Source: Vreelandella neptunia | GTDB taxonomy: Bacteria > Pseudomonadota > Gammaproteobacteria > Pseudomonadales > Halomonadaceae | Length of the DNA stretch: 64,000 nucleotides | Assembly: GCF_022489065.1 (NCBI RefSeq) | Contig: NZ_JAKVTW010000004.1 | Coordinates: forward strand, 124,001-188,000 | Direction: 5' to 3' | Shown here: positions 17,077-25,969 of the stretch, in pieces | Layout: each line of letters begins with the position of its first letter | Numbering within the stretch: position 1 is the first letter of the stretch | Notes under the pieces: generated by a model | Told to the model about the DNA's origin: nothing | The model's input: the letters and a program-made list of their open reading frames with translations, nothing else | Databases searched by the model: none | Program-made: the position numbers and the translations under genes

Positions 17077-17955
17077 ATGGCCACTTCCAGCCGCGTACAC
17101 AGCATGACCGCCTTTGCCCGTACTGAGCAGGCTGCCCCGTTTGGCACCCTGCAGGTGGAAATCCGCTCGGTGAACCAGCGCTATTTAGAGCCTCACTTCC
17201 GCCTGCACGAAAGTCTGCGTGACCTAGAACCAGTGCTCCGTGAAGCGCTGCGCACCGGCTTGGCACGTGGCAAAGTCGAGTGCAGCGTAAGGTTTGAGAG
17301 CGCCGAAACTGCCCAAGCCCCCGCCGTTAACAGCGTCCGCCTAGCCGCCATTGCGGATGCGCTAACCGCCATTCAGCAGCAGGTGCCCAGCGCCGTGCCG
17401 CCCACCACACTTGCGCTACTCAACCAGCCCGGCGTAATGGAAACCCAGCATCTGGATCAAGAGGCCATCAAAGCCGCCGCCAAAACCCTGTTTGATCAGG
17501 CACTGAATGAGCTGATTGACGCCCGTGCCCGTGAAGGCGAAAAGCTCGCCGAGATGATCACCACCCGCCTGACGGCGGTGAGCGAGCAAGTGACCACCGT
17601 GCGCAGCCTGCTACCGCAGATTCTAGAGCGCCAACGCGCCCAACTGCTGGAGCGCCTGGAAGTCGCCAAAACTGAACTCGACCCACAACGCCTGGAGGCC
17701 GAGCTGGTGCTGGTGGCCCAAAAAGCCGATGTGGATGAAGAGTTAGACCGCTTAACGGCGCATATCGAAGAAGTGAGTCACCAGCTCGCTCAGAAAGGCC
17801 CCAAAGGCCGCCGTTTGGACTTCCTGATGCAGGAACTCAACCGTGAAGCCAACACGCTCTCATCGAAATCCGTGGTGGCCGAAACCACCCGCTGTGCGGT
17901 GGAGCTGAAGGTATTGATCGAGCAGATGCGGGAGCAAATCCAAAATATTGAGTAA
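17077..17955 (+). CDS. yicC: YicC-family endoribonuclease
   Basis: Protein of 292 residues, the normal YicC length. Family marks are the N-terminal VHSMTAFARTEQ and VEIRSVNQRYLEPHFRLHE, and the C-terminal DUF1732 stretch GRRLDFLMQELNREANTLSSKS. YicC proteins are RNA-cleaving enzymes linked to stress and small-RNA decay. It has AGGATA before its ATG. In related bacteria yicC is usually close to rph and to gmk; here both gaps are filled with accessory genes, which makes it a fixed point between two variable regions. Confidence 0.93.
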   Translation: MATSSRVHSMTAFARTEQAAPFGTLQVEIRSVNQRYLEPHFRLHESLRDLEPVLREALRTGLARGKVECSVRFESAETAQAPAVNSVRLAAIADALTAIQQQVPSAVPPTTLALLNQPGVMETQHLDQEAIKAAAKTLFDQALNELIDARAREGEKLAEMITTRLTAVSEQVTTVRSLLPQILERQRAQLLERLEVAKTELDPQRLEAELVLVAQKADVDEELDRLTAHIEEVSHQLAQKGPKGRRLDFLMQELNREANTLSSKSVVAETTRCAVELKVLIEQMREQIQNIE

Positions 17956-18006
17956 TGATAGTTGATACTATAGTTTCTAAATATTTTATTTTTTTAAGTT
18001 ATAGTT

Positions 18007-19251
18007 TCATATAATGGCGGATGCGATTAACTGCTGCTCTTGCCGGTGAATACCTATTTCATTGGCATATTGCTGCCACTGGCGCGTTATCTTTTGGAGC
18101 TGATCAATAATTAGCCGTGCCTCACTTGGTGACAGCTGAAAATAGGGTGAAACTTCCAGCGCTAACTCTAAATCCAGCGCATTGGAGTGCTCGTCGATAT
18201 TTAAATGCAGCCCTACAGCCCCTAGCGAGATATTGATATCGTAGGCGGGCGATAGTCGCCAGCCGCTATTATTTTCCGCTAGCAAGAAGCCATGGTTGCG
18301 CAGATGATCATCAGCGTTTGAGACAAGTATGTTGAACACCATTCTGCGCCAAAGCTGGTGCAGATCCTGCTCAGTATTGGCTCCTTGCTCAATAAGAAAC
18401 TGGGCTAGCTCAAGATAGCTCGCGCCTGCATCGCCATCGTAATAACCCAACTGGGTCATCGCTGAACTAAAGTGCTGACGTAAGCTGCCAACACGGTCAA
18501 AGCGCTGGGTTAGAAAGGTGTGGTGGGAACTATTGAACCGCTCAAGTCGGCAAGGCGCCATTTCGATGCCTGCATCCACCGCCATGCGATAAAGCAAATA
18601 TTCCCATGCGCCTATATCGTAATCGTCATACCGGCTGGGGAATTTTGCTAGCCAGAGTTCATCGCCATCCATGACACAGGCTTTTGGCCTCGCCCCGCCC
18701 AACGACGAGCCGGGTGAAATCAGCATATTCAGCCACTTTAGGTAATCGGGGCTATCCAAATCAGGCTGTAGCTCTATTTGGCTGACTGCAAACTCCAATT
18801 CTCTCAGGCTGGATAATGGCGGCGCAGCCAACTGCTGATTGTTATCGAGAAAAGGGCCATCTTCTTGCAACTTAAAGCGCAACCCGCCCATGCGAAACGT
18901 ATCGTGCACACCCAGGAGATAGTTGGATTCGTTGAGTTTTACTAAACGCCTACCCTCTTGCCTAGCCACAACGGCTTCACGCCGCTGCATGAGCAGGCGC
19001 CCCCATCTATCGGGGCAAGAATCAAGGAACACACGGAAGTTGCGCGCGTCATTATTGAACTGATCACCCGAAAACAGCTGCAACTCAGGGTCAATCTGCA
19101 CAGCAAACGGAGAGTCGAGCCATGTCTTTGCGTACGCGAAGCGGTAGACTTCGCTGCCCCGAACCAGGTCGACTTCCAGCCTCCCAACTAGCTCAGTCGG
19201 TTGCATAGCAAGCCAATCAGCGTAGACCCATATCGATTTGCTCACGATCAC
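18007..19251 (-). CDS. hipA: HipA-family serine/threonine kinase toxin
   Basis: Toxin of a type II HipBA module, 414 residues. HipA proteins phosphorylate targets such as glutamyl-tRNA synthetase and promote dormancy. Visible marks are the N-terminal HipA_N-like part, the P-loop-like SPGSSLGGARPKACV, the lysine of ELWLAKFPSRYDDYD, the catalytic NADDHLRNHGFLL and the metal-site SPAYDINIS. All key kinase residues appear intact. Its ATG overlaps the antitoxin stop by ATGA (19248-19251). The target in this organism is unknown. Confidence 0.9.
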   Translation of the reverse strand: MIVSKSIWVYADWLAMQPTELVGRLEVDLVRGSEVYRFAYAKTWLDSPFAVQIDPELQLFSGDQFNNDARNFRVFLDSCPDRWGRLLMQRREAVVARQEGRRLVKLNESNYLLGVHDTFRMGGLRFKLQEDGPFLDNNQQLAAPPLSSLRELEFAVSQIELQPDLDSPDYLKWLNMLISPGSSLGGARPKACVMDGDELWLAKFPSRYDDYDIGAWEYLLYRMAVDAGIEMAPCRLERFNSSHHTFLTQRFDRVGSLRQHFSSAMTQLGYYDGDAGASYLELAQFLIEQGANTEQDLHQLWRRMVFNILVSNADDHLRNHGFLLAENNSGWRLSPAYDINISLGAVGLHLNIDEHSNALDLELALEVSPYFQLSPSEARLIIDQLQKITRQWQQYANEIGIHRQEQQLIASAII

Positions 19252-19613
19252 CGCCTGCCTTCAGTGGAAGGGCGGTAAACCACAGTGCTAGCGTTTTTCG
19301 ATTTGATAGAGGCTCTGTTGGTCGTTCTTAGTAGCTCGATATCTTGCAGTTTACGTCCAAACTCATCATCTAATGCTACCTTCGCTAAATCGCTAGCAAA
19401 TCCAAGCGACGATAACACCACTAGGTAATGGCCCATTGAGACGCTGGGCTCACCACGCAAAATATTGCGCAGTGTGGGCATAGAAAGCCCCGTGCGCTCT
19501 GAGAGCTGGGTTTGGGTGATTTTACGGCGCTTCATGGCAAGCATGACGTTCTCGCCCAGCACTTTTAATACCTTGAGATCCTTGGGGAACACAACCGCTG
19601 AACGAGATGGCAT
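19248..19613 (-). CDS. HipB-like helix-turn-helix antitoxin
   Basis: A 121-residue XRE-type DNA-binding protein encoded just before hipA. The helix-turn-helix is MKRRKITQTQLSERTGLSMP followed by TLRNILRGEPS; the C-terminal tail (about residues 95-121) is basic and likely disordered, as in proteins that wrap or are proteolysed. It should bind and restrain HipA and repress the operon through the palindrome at 19638-19665, 25 bp upstream of its start. Its length is greater than E. coli HipB (88 residues), so it belongs to a longer branch. Confidence 0.85.
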   Translation of the reverse strand: MPSRSAVVFPKDLKVLKVLGENVMLAMKRRKITQTQLSERTGLSMPTLRNILRGEPSVSMGHYLVVLSSLGFASDLAKVALDDEFGRKLQDIELLRTTNRASIKSKNASTVVYRPSTEGRR

Positions 19614-19637
19614 AGAGCTATACCTTCATTAATACGT

Positions 19638-19665
19638 AAATTTTGAAAGTATAGTTTCAAAATTT
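19638..19665. promoter_or_regulatory. candidate operator of the hipBA operon
   Basis: A perfect 11-bp inverted repeat (AAATTTTGAAA at 19638-19648, TTTCAAAATTT at 19655-19665) separated by GTATAG lies just upstream of the antitoxin ATG. The half TATAGTTTC (19650-19658) recurs at 17969-17977 and 18000-18008, just past the 3' end of hipA. This layout fits HipB-type autoregulation with outlying sites. Confidence 0.6.
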
Positions 19666-19830
19666 TTGAGTGTCACGGTTATTTATGGCGCAATGGTGCA
19701 ACGAACGTTGTTGTAACTGACAATGTTTTTCGGTTATGGCTCTACCCAATGCTTATGGTTACATGGATAACAGGAAAATATAGTCCTATAATCCGCTTTG
19801 CCGGATCGTTGTTCTGCCCAGGAGCCGCTC

Positions 19831-20532
19831 GTGAATCAAGCAGAACTGAACAAAGAAGAGCTGTGCCGCTTTATTTGTCAGGAGCTACCTAGCTATCGCT
19901 TACAGCAAATGCTCGAAAGCATAGAGGCGGCTTTTCAGAAGAGCGAAAGCCACCTCAAAGAGACTTATAGGCATGTGCCCCTAGCAGGACCCGGGCCGCA
20001 GTCCCATCATTTTACGGTGCAGGAGGCACTGCTGAGCCTGCCAAAAGATGAGAACTTTGAAGTAAGTAACCAAGTCACTAAACCTGCTGGTGGCCACTAT
20101 GCACTGGTTTGTGCTGGGAGCATGCAAATCACCACGAGCGTTATCACCATGGGAAGGACGCCACCCATACGTGATGCCCGTTTTAGGCGGCTGCTTGGGC
20201 TCATCAATAAAAGGCTGGAGAAACAACATCCTGATCTTTTTAAGGCATCCGCCTCACCTTTGGGGCCCAGCCAAGAGGCACTTCATGCGTTATTGCTCCC
20301 CCACACAACGAAATGGACAGACAGCAGCGACCATAGCAGTCCAATCGGTGTGGCCATCGCGGTGCCTTACAGTGATCCTCGGGCAGGGTTTCATTTGTTT
20401 ATTGATGTAGGCCAGTTGTGGCAGTACTACAGCGAAGCGGGCGATGAGGTGGAAGATATTGCCTATCCGACCCTGCGTGATAGGATGCGTCGCGCAGAGA
20501 ACCGAGATCAAAGTGAAGGTGGAAACGAGTGA
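19831..20532 (+). CDS. protein of unknown function paired with XRE-ImmA/IrrE gene
   Basis: I do not recognise this 233-residue protein. The GTG at 19831 is chosen because AGGAG lies six bases before it; an in-frame TTG at 19798 has no such site. The sequence has no signal peptide or membrane helix. It starts with an amphipathic, charged segment (NKEELCRFICQELPSYRLQQ), contains a hydrophobic strand-rich middle (HYALVCAGSMQITTSVIT, GVAIAVPYSDPRAGFHLFID) and a very charged tail. It ends one base before the XRE-ImmA gene, so the two are co-translated. By analogy to XRE-COG2856 antitoxins it could be the toxin of the pair; that is inference. Confidence 0.7.
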   Translation: MNQAELNKEELCRFICQELPSYRLQQMLESIEAAFQKSESHLKETYRHVPLAGPGPQSHHFTVQEALLSLPKDENFEVSNQVTKPAGGHYALVCAGSMQITTSVITMGRTPPIRDARFRRLLGLINKRLEKQHPDLFKASASPLGPSQEALHALLLPHTTKWTDSSDHSSPIGVAIAVPYSDPRAGFHLFIDVGQLWQYYSEAGDEVEDIAYPTLRDRMRRAENRDQSEGGNE

Positions 20533-20533
20533 C

Positions 20534-21745
20534 ATGAGAACAGGGGTTGATGGCTTTCAAGGCCAGCGGTTGAACCAACTGCGCATGGCTCAAAATCTGA
20601 CCCTCGCGGAGCTGGGAGAGCAAGTAGGGTGCTCTTCCAGTACGGTTTCGGCCTGGGAAAAAGGTACCCAGCTACCTGAGGCCGAGTCATTTGATCGCCT
20701 TTGCCACGTGTTTCACGTTTCGCGTATGTGGTTTTTAAAGCCAGTTCCTCCTGTTATTCAGGAAAGCCAGCGACCTTATTTTTTCCGTTCTCAAGCCTCT
20801 GTTCACAAGCAGGCACGTGAAAGATCACAGCTCTATTTAGCGTGGCTCCAAGAAATCTCTGACTTCTTTCAAGATGCGATGGATTGGCCAGAAGTAAATG
20901 TGCCGATGTTGGACGCGGACGATTGCCGATTGATCTGCGACGAGGAAATCGAAGACATCGCCAGAGAGTGCCGTGAGGCTTGGAAGCTGGGCTCTGCCCC
21001 TATCCCAAACGTTATCCAAGTAATGGAAAATGCGGGGATTATTTGCACTCGCGCCACACTGGGGCACGTCAAAATGGACGGTGTTTCCCATGTCTCCGTT
21101 TTAGATGGCCGACCCTATGTGCTGATCGCTGAGGACAAAGCAAATGCCATTCGTAACCGCTTTGATGCCGCGCATGAACTTGGGCATGTCGTGCTGCACT
21201 CCAAAATACCGGCTGCGCAATACGCTAAAAAAGAGCTGTATGATCTACTAGAAGGGCAAGCGCACCGCTTTGCCAGCGCATTCTTAATGCCGCCCGAGAG
21301 TTTTGCGCAAGAGGTGGTATGGCCAACGCTCGATAACCTGCTTTCGCTTAAGTCGCGCTGGAAAGTCTCGGTGGCATCAATGATCGTGCGCTGCCGTGAT
21401 TTATTGCTGCTGACAGAACAGTTAGAGCTAAGGCTGTGGAAAGGGCGTTCGGCTCGTAAATGGACGAAAGGCGAGCCAGGCGATGATACCCTGGCTTTCG
21501 AGCAACCCAAGTTGATGATGCGCGGCGCCCACCTTTTGGTAGATAGCGGCATCTTTGAGCGCACTGAGTTAGTCCACCAGATTGGTTTACCGCCAGCAAC
21601 TATCGAGATGCTATGTAATTTACGCCCAGGTTACCTAAGTGTTCAGTTTGATGCTGGGGATAACGTGGTGCCTATCAAGCTTAAGCGTAATACCAGGAGG
21701 GCTGGCCGGTCGAAGCAAGCGGATGTGTTGCCGTTTCAAAAATAG
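20534..21745 (+). CDS. XRE-family regulator fused to ImmA/IrrE metallopeptidase domain
   Basis: A 403-residue two-domain protein. Residues 10-65 hold an XRE helix-turn-helix (LNQLRMAQNLTLAELGEQVG, SSSTVSAWEKGTQLPEAESF). The middle carries the zinc protease motif AAHELGHVVLH (HExxH), followed by GQAHRFASAFLMPPESF, typical of ImmA/IrrE (COG2856). Such proteins are antitoxin-like or cleave partner repressors. ATG 20534 follows the stop of the unknown gene by one base. The product is long for the family because of an extra C-terminal 100 residues (from LWKGRSARKW) of unknown role. Confidence 0.87.
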   Translation: MRTGVDGFQGQRLNQLRMAQNLTLAELGEQVGCSSSTVSAWEKGTQLPEAESFDRLCHVFHVSRMWFLKPVPPVIQESQRPYFFRSQASVHKQARERSQLYLAWLQEISDFFQDAMDWPEVNVPMLDADDCRLICDEEIEDIARECREAWKLGSAPIPNVIQVMENAGIICTRATLGHVKMDGVSHVSVLDGRPYVLIAEDKANAIRNRFDAAHELGHVVLHSKIPAAQYAKKELYDLLEGQAHRFASAFLMPPESFAQEVVWPTLDNLLSLKSRWKVSVASMIVRCRDLLLLTEQLELRLWKGRSARKWTKGEPGDDTLAFEQPKLMMRGAHLLVDSGIFERTELVHQIGLPPATIEMLCNLRPGYLSVQFDAGDNVVPIKLKRNTRRAGRSKQADVLPFQK

Positions 21746-21842
21746 AGTGATTGCTTATACTTGGCGGCTCAAACTCGACGCTATAAGGCTCTCAAATATG
21801 CGGCAGTAAGCTTGCCCTTTTAAGCAGCTCTTGTACTGCTAA

Positions 21843-22334
21843 TCATTGGCCGAGAACAAACCGAGCTTCTAATTCCCGCAGAAACCGGAAGGTGTTGAGG
21901 CAGGGTACTTCAAACTGTTGGCAGATATTAGGGACTTTGACTTTACGCGTATTAACGGCCGCGACAGCTTCATGCGTTACCACGCTTGCGCCAATGGCTT
22001 TAGCTTTGGCGATAATCCACGGATCGGCTTTTGCCAGGAAGTTATCGCGATTGCCGGGGTTATAGTCGCCTTCCATAACGAACTGAACGATATCTGCAAA
22101 CAGTGTTTGGGTAAGCTCATCATCGTTGCTGATAAAGTGGTCTGGCCGCTCGTGAACCCAGTTTGCCAGCTCGTCGTTGCCTTCTTTTAGCTCTCGGCCA
22201 ATCATATCGACACTGGCTATGGTACCTCGCGCAAACTGCTTATCCAGCCAGTCCCAGTAAGCGGGGCAAATATCCATTCCGTAGTACTGGTTTTTTGCTT
22301 CGATATAGGTATTTGCGTCTAGTAAATATCTCAA
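21843..22334 (-). CDS. DUF4411 family PIN-like protein (probable toxin nuclease)
   Basis: A 163-residue protein with the PIN-like pattern of DUF4411: an N-terminal YLLDANTYIEAK (first acidic site), the central IGRELKEGNDELANWV (glutamate/aspartate), then KADPWIIAKAKAIGASVVTHE with a conserved aspartate. The set suggests a metal-dependent RNase. Its ATG overlaps the stop of the upstream XRE-ImmA gene by ATGA, forming a predicted toxin-antitoxin pair. PIN paired with Xre-COG2856 proteins has been predicted before from comparative genomics; the target RNA is unknown. Confidence 0.85.
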   Translation of the reverse strand: MRYLLDANTYIEAKNQYYGMDICPAYWDWLDKQFARGTIASVDMIGRELKEGNDELANWVHERPDHFISNDDELTQTLFADIVQFVMEGDYNPGNRDNFLAKADPWIIAKAKAIGASVVTHEAVAAVNTRKVKVPNICQQFEVPCLNTFRFLRELEARFVLGQ

Positions 22335-23470
22335 ATGCCCAGCTCCTTAGCGAAGCGCTCTATTTTATTCGGTTTTACTCCGCCTAGCAGGGCACTAGCT
22401 TCGCGTAACATCAACTGACCGCTAAGCGCTTCACTGACAACCGCCCTAGAAAATGATTGGCTGATTTGGGCTTTTTTAGTCTGGTAGTAGGTTGGCCCAC
22501 CACTGCTCTCATTTGCTTTGTGCTGCGCCTGCTGTTCAGCAATATAACGACCGTATTGCGCTTGAGAGATAAAATTGAGCGTTAGAGCTCGGCGCGCCAA
22601 TGCCCAGGTGCTGACGTGAAAGTGGGCTTCCAACGCAGGTAAGTTATCTTGCCAGTGCGCTAAATCGTGTTGCCAAAGAGAGCTGAATTCTTGTTCTGGT
22701 ACTAAAAACTCTGCCGCGACGGCATTACAAAGCACTTCTTGTTGGCGGTGCGTATTAGCGTTTCCATCGGAAATGCCAGACTGCCCAATCCAAATATGAC
22801 AAAGCTCATGGATCAGAGTAAATAAGCGCGCACCTAGCGCATCGCCATGATTGACGAAAATGATAGGTGCATAGTCATCTACAATGGCAAACCCGCGGAA
22901 CTCTTCGACTCGCAAAGGGCGTGTGTGATGTCCAAGATTGCCTTGGCGCATAACCAGAATTCCCAACGCTTCGATTCGCTGGGTCAAATCGCGATAATAT
23001 TCATCCCATTTGCCGCGCTTAGGGTGATCCCCAACGCCTAACTGGGTGCGCATGTCGGCGACGATTTCATCGACAGAGTGATTGGCAGAAAAGCGGCCAA
23101 CATTTGGGTTGGGCTCGGCAAAGTGCTGCTTTAAATAGTCCCGGTACCACTCCTGGCGCTGAAGCATTAGCTTGATCAGATCTAAAAGCTCAGCACTCGG
23201 GCGAGTGACACCTTGGCCTTCCAGCGTTCTAAGGTCAGGAATGGGCAACACTTCTTCGGGTGGCTCTGTAAGAAACAGGTATCCAAAAGGGACGTAAGCT
23301 TTTTCGGCAAACTGCATCGCCTGGTGGAAGGTGATGGGCTTTTTACCCGCTTCCCATGCCAGCAGTTTTTCTTCATTCACCCCACACTTATGTGCAAATT
23401 CAGGCACCGGGATGCCGGAGCGCTCGCGCGCCCAGGTCAGCATCTGGGCGTTGATATTTGCCTTGGTCAT
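22331..23470 (-). CDS. XRE-family regulator with ImmA/IrrE metallopeptidase domain (probable antitoxin)
   Basis: A 379-residue protein. The N-terminal helix-turn-helix is MLTWARERSGIPVPEFAHKC then EKLLAWEAGKKP; the protease motif is FTLIHELCHIWIG (HExxH), followed by LCNAVAAEFLVPEQEF. The start is ATG 23470 with AGGAAAG upstream; the longer in-frame start at 23554 reads through a promoter-like AT-rich stretch. It precedes and overlaps the DUF4411 gene, in the usual antitoxin-then-toxin order. It is not close to the first XRE-ImmA protein at 20534, so the pair was acquired separately. Confidence 0.87.
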   Translation of the reverse strand: MTKANINAQMLTWARERSGIPVPEFAHKCGVNEEKLLAWEAGKKPITFHQAMQFAEKAYVPFGYLFLTEPPEEVLPIPDLRTLEGQGVTRPSAELLDLIKLMLQRQEWYRDYLKQHFAEPNPNVGRFSANHSVDEIVADMRTQLGVGDHPKRGKWDEYYRDLTQRIEALGILVMRQGNLGHHTRPLRVEEFRGFAIVDDYAPIIFVNHGDALGARLFTLIHELCHIWIGQSGISDGNANTHRQQEVLCNAVAAEFLVPEQEFSSLWQHDLAHWQDNLPALEAHFHVSTWALARRALTLNFISQAQYGRYIAEQQAQHKANESSGGPTYYQTKKAQISQSFSRAVVSEALSGQLMLREASALLGGVKPNKIERFAKELGI

Positions 23471-23782
23471 ACGGGGGCTTTCCTGTGTCTCTATCTTCAA
23501 CGTGGATAGTACAATTATTAAATTGAGTCTAGCAGTACCGTGCATCGAGCCCAATAGAGTAAAGAAGAGTATTTTTTCTATTTTGAATAAAGAGAGGCCA
23601 AATGAAACTACTAAGAATGACTAGCATATTCATGCGCTGGTTATGCCACTGATAAATTCAGGTTTGTCCTCTTACTTCGCTCAGTAAGTTTTCTGTTGGG
23701 TTGTGGAAATATTAACTGATTGAATTGTATCTTTTTGAAACAGTGGTAGAGCATTAAATATGCCTAGCTACTATTTGTATAG
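23471..23782. other. AT-rich gap upstream of the XRE-ImmA/DUF4411 operon
   Basis: No gene is seen in these 312 bp. The stretch carries the promoter of the minus-strand XRE-ImmA operon and the tail of the 23783-25969 gene. It holds the perfect dyad CAATT-ATTA-AATTG at 23512-23525, 42 bp before the XRE-ImmA start, a candidate autoregulatory operator. A 16-codon plus-strand frame with a GAGAGG site near 23593-23650 exists, but nothing else supports it. Confidence 0.5.
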
Positions 23783-25969
23783 TTAATCAATTACACAAAT
23801 AAACTCGCCGACCACCCGATACCGTACGGCTTCATCTTCGGTCAGTTCAAGTGGTTTGAAGCTATCGTCATAAGAGTTCGGTTTAAGCTGGATGTGGGTG
23901 TGTTGCCAGCCGTGCTCGTCTGCAACTTTGAAGCTTTTATACACTTTTACGGTGTAACGTGAATTGGTGTCAGCATCAATATTATCGATGCATTCAATGA
24001 GAACTGTCTTCCCATTTCGAGAACCACCATTATCTGGCCGGAACAGGCACAGGGTATCATTGGGAATAACTCGGTTCATTGATTCACCTATCACCCTGCA
24101 AGCAAACATCCCCTCTCGCGGTCTAACACCGTAGGGCAAAGCGACCCATTCATCGTGTTCGGCGGTCTGAGGTTCGCTGAAGTCGCCCGCAGCCACCTGT
24201 AGGTCGAATAAAGGCACAGCATTAACGTAGGGGACGAGTTCTTCCACTGTAGGTTCATGTGTTGCATTTGCTGAGGTATGAAGAGGAATATGCTGTTTCA
24301 AATATTCCCGCAAATCATTGTCACATGCATAAACGAAGGTGCCGCGGATGCCGCGAAGCATGATAGTTTTATAGATATTGATGATGTACTGCTTTAGCTC
24401 AGCCGGATCTTGGATACCTTGCCCACCAGTTCGGTCAAAATAGTTTTTCCTGTCTATCACGATTGACTGGTTCTTCTTGTCATATCGGATCTCTTTGCCA
24501 AAGATGATACCGGTATAGTTGAGATCGTAGCCCTGCGTAGTATGAATACAGCCAACCTCCTTGTGTGAGTGCTTTGTGTTGATCCAGTCTGTATTGGTGC
24601 TGTTCCAGCGGAGTCGTACATCACCGATGACGATGTCGTGAGCCTTTGGGTCTTTCTTGGAAATCCATGGCCAAGCGTAACCTGCAATCAGCCGAGATAG
24701 TCCAACCTGCCTTTCTTTTTCAGAAATGGTATTCACCATGTCGCTGAGTGAGTCGAACATCACGAATTCGTAGTTCCTCTCAGTAAGCATCGCTCTATTT
24801 TTCAAACGACCATTGAGCAAGTTATCGACAAACTCCACATAAGGTTGCCCTCCTTTTACACGGAACTGGGAAAGCAGTTTATGTGTTACTGAGTCCTGTG
24901 CAGACTTAAGGTTCTTAAAAACATCGGTATCCGCGTCGGACGGCTTGATGGACTGATCTTGGTCATAGAAAAATATTGCTTTGTCAGATTGCTTGCAGAC
25001 CCAGTCCACTTCGCTACAGCTATACTTGTCCATACACAGAACGTTACAGGTCTTATCGAAGGCACCAAAGTAGGCACCGAGGTTTTTCCGTTTTCGTAAG
25101 CGATGGGACTCGTCCACTAAAACTATATCGTAGTGTTGACGAGACAGTTCAGACGGGCTGATTACCATACTTGGGCTCAGCCCTGATACGTGTTTGAAGG
25201 CTTTTTTTAACGTGGTTCTGAAGGAAGTCATCGGCACCACCAGCGCCATTTTAGGCTTTGGTAGGGCCTGCTTCAGCTTTGTTAAAAGAGCCTGGATCTC
25301 AGCTTCCTCGTCTGAGAACTCTCGTAAATCAAACCGGTGTTCTTCTGAGTTGAGCAGTTTGAACAGGAATATCGCCAGTACGGATTTACCCGTACCTGCC
25401 CCCCCTTCCAGCACGATATTTTTTATTCTGGGATTTAATATTTCGTGCATTATGGTGAGTAGACCCTGGCGCTGATCCAAGGACAGGGACTTATAGGGGG
25501 AGTACTTGAATACATCGGAGTTATCGAGGTGCTCGAGTGTGCGTGAAACGACGCCATGGGCAATCAATCGGTTCCATACTTCCCGAAAAACCTCATCGTA
25601 GAGTGCGTTCTGTTGGTAGTAGTTATGATTTGCCAGCCCAAGATTGCCATTGAGTAGAGAGTATTTGCCATCAGCAGCCATGTACTTGATCAGCATCGAT
25701 TCGATATCCAGTGTGGCGGACTTGTTAAAATATTCACTGGTGATCAAATGAACAGCTGTAAGAAGCTGCTTCTCGTTGTGCTTGAGGTGCGTGCTCATAC
25801 GGGCAAGGGTATTAGTGGTTTCTCCAATGTAGGCCCGCAGATGCTGCTCGTCACTAAGGATGTACACCAAAGGCCAATTGCCAGCTGCGAAAGCGTTAGC
25901 GCGCAAATCGATCAGGGCAACCTGGCTGAAGGGGTGGCGCTGGACGTCAACCAAAGGTTCGTAATTCAT
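23783..25969 (-). CDS. GIY-YIG nuclease / Schlafen-type (DUF2075) helicase / LexA-like S24 protease fusion
   Basis: A 728-residue three-part protein. Residues 33-110: GIY-YIG nuclease (VYIL at 35-38, AYIGET at 46-51, Arg57, Glu90 in DIESMLIKYM). Residues 180-560: SLFN-g3/DUF2075 superfamily-1 helicase-like ATPase (Walker A GGAGTGKS 189-196, Walker B DIVLVDESH 281-289, LSQFRVKGG and the late HTTQGYDLNYTGIIFG motif). Residues 590-728: a LexA/UmuD-like S24 domain with a candidate scissile Ala-Gly in VAAGDF (594-595), Ser630 in VIGESMN and Lys675 in YTVKVYK, spacing close to LexA. Its ATG overlaps the stop of the MazG-like gene (ATGA). Role is not known; a DNA-damage- or phage-sensing nuclease is the natural inference. 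Confidence 0.85.
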   Translation of the reverse strand: MNYEPLVDVQRHPFSQVALIDLRANAFAAGNWPLVYILSDEQHLRAYIGETTNTLARMSTHLKHNEKQLLTAVHLITSEYFNKSATLDIESMLIKYMAADGKYSLLNGNLGLANHNYYQQNALYDEVFREVWNRLIAHGVVSRTLEHLDNSDVFKYSPYKSLSLDQRQGLLTIMHEILNPRIKNIVLEGGAGTGKSVLAIFLFKLLNSEEHRFDLREFSDEEAEIQALLTKLKQALPKPKMALVVPMTSFRTTLKKAFKHVSGLSPSMVISPSELSRQHYDIVLVDESHRLRKRKNLGAYFGAFDKTCNVLCMDKYSCSEVDWVCKQSDKAIFFYDQDQSIKPSDADTDVFKNLKSAQDSVTHKLLSQFRVKGGQPYVEFVDNLLNGRLKNRAMLTERNYEFVMFDSLSDMVNTISEKERQVGLSRLIAGYAWPWISKKDPKAHDIVIGDVRLRWNSTNTDWINTKHSHKEVGCIHTTQGYDLNYTGIIFGKEIRYDKKNQSIVIDRKNYFDRTGGQGIQDPAELKQYIINIYKTIMLRGIRGTFVYACDNDLREYLKQHIPLHTSANATHEPTVEELVPYVNAVPLFDLQVAAGDFSEPQTAEHDEWVALPYGVRPREGMFACRVIGESMNRVIPNDTLCLFRPDNGGSRNGKTVLIECIDNIDADTNSRYTVKVYKSFKVADEHGWQHTHIQLKPNSYDDSFKPLELTEDEAVRYRVVGEFICVID

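Noticed and set aside
23593-23650. A 16-codon plus-strand frame (MKLLRMTSIFMRWLCH) with a GAGAGG site
   Set aside because: Too short to support without conservation; lies in the AT-rich gap before the XRE-ImmA operon. It could be a small hydrophobic toxin, but nothing else indicates that.
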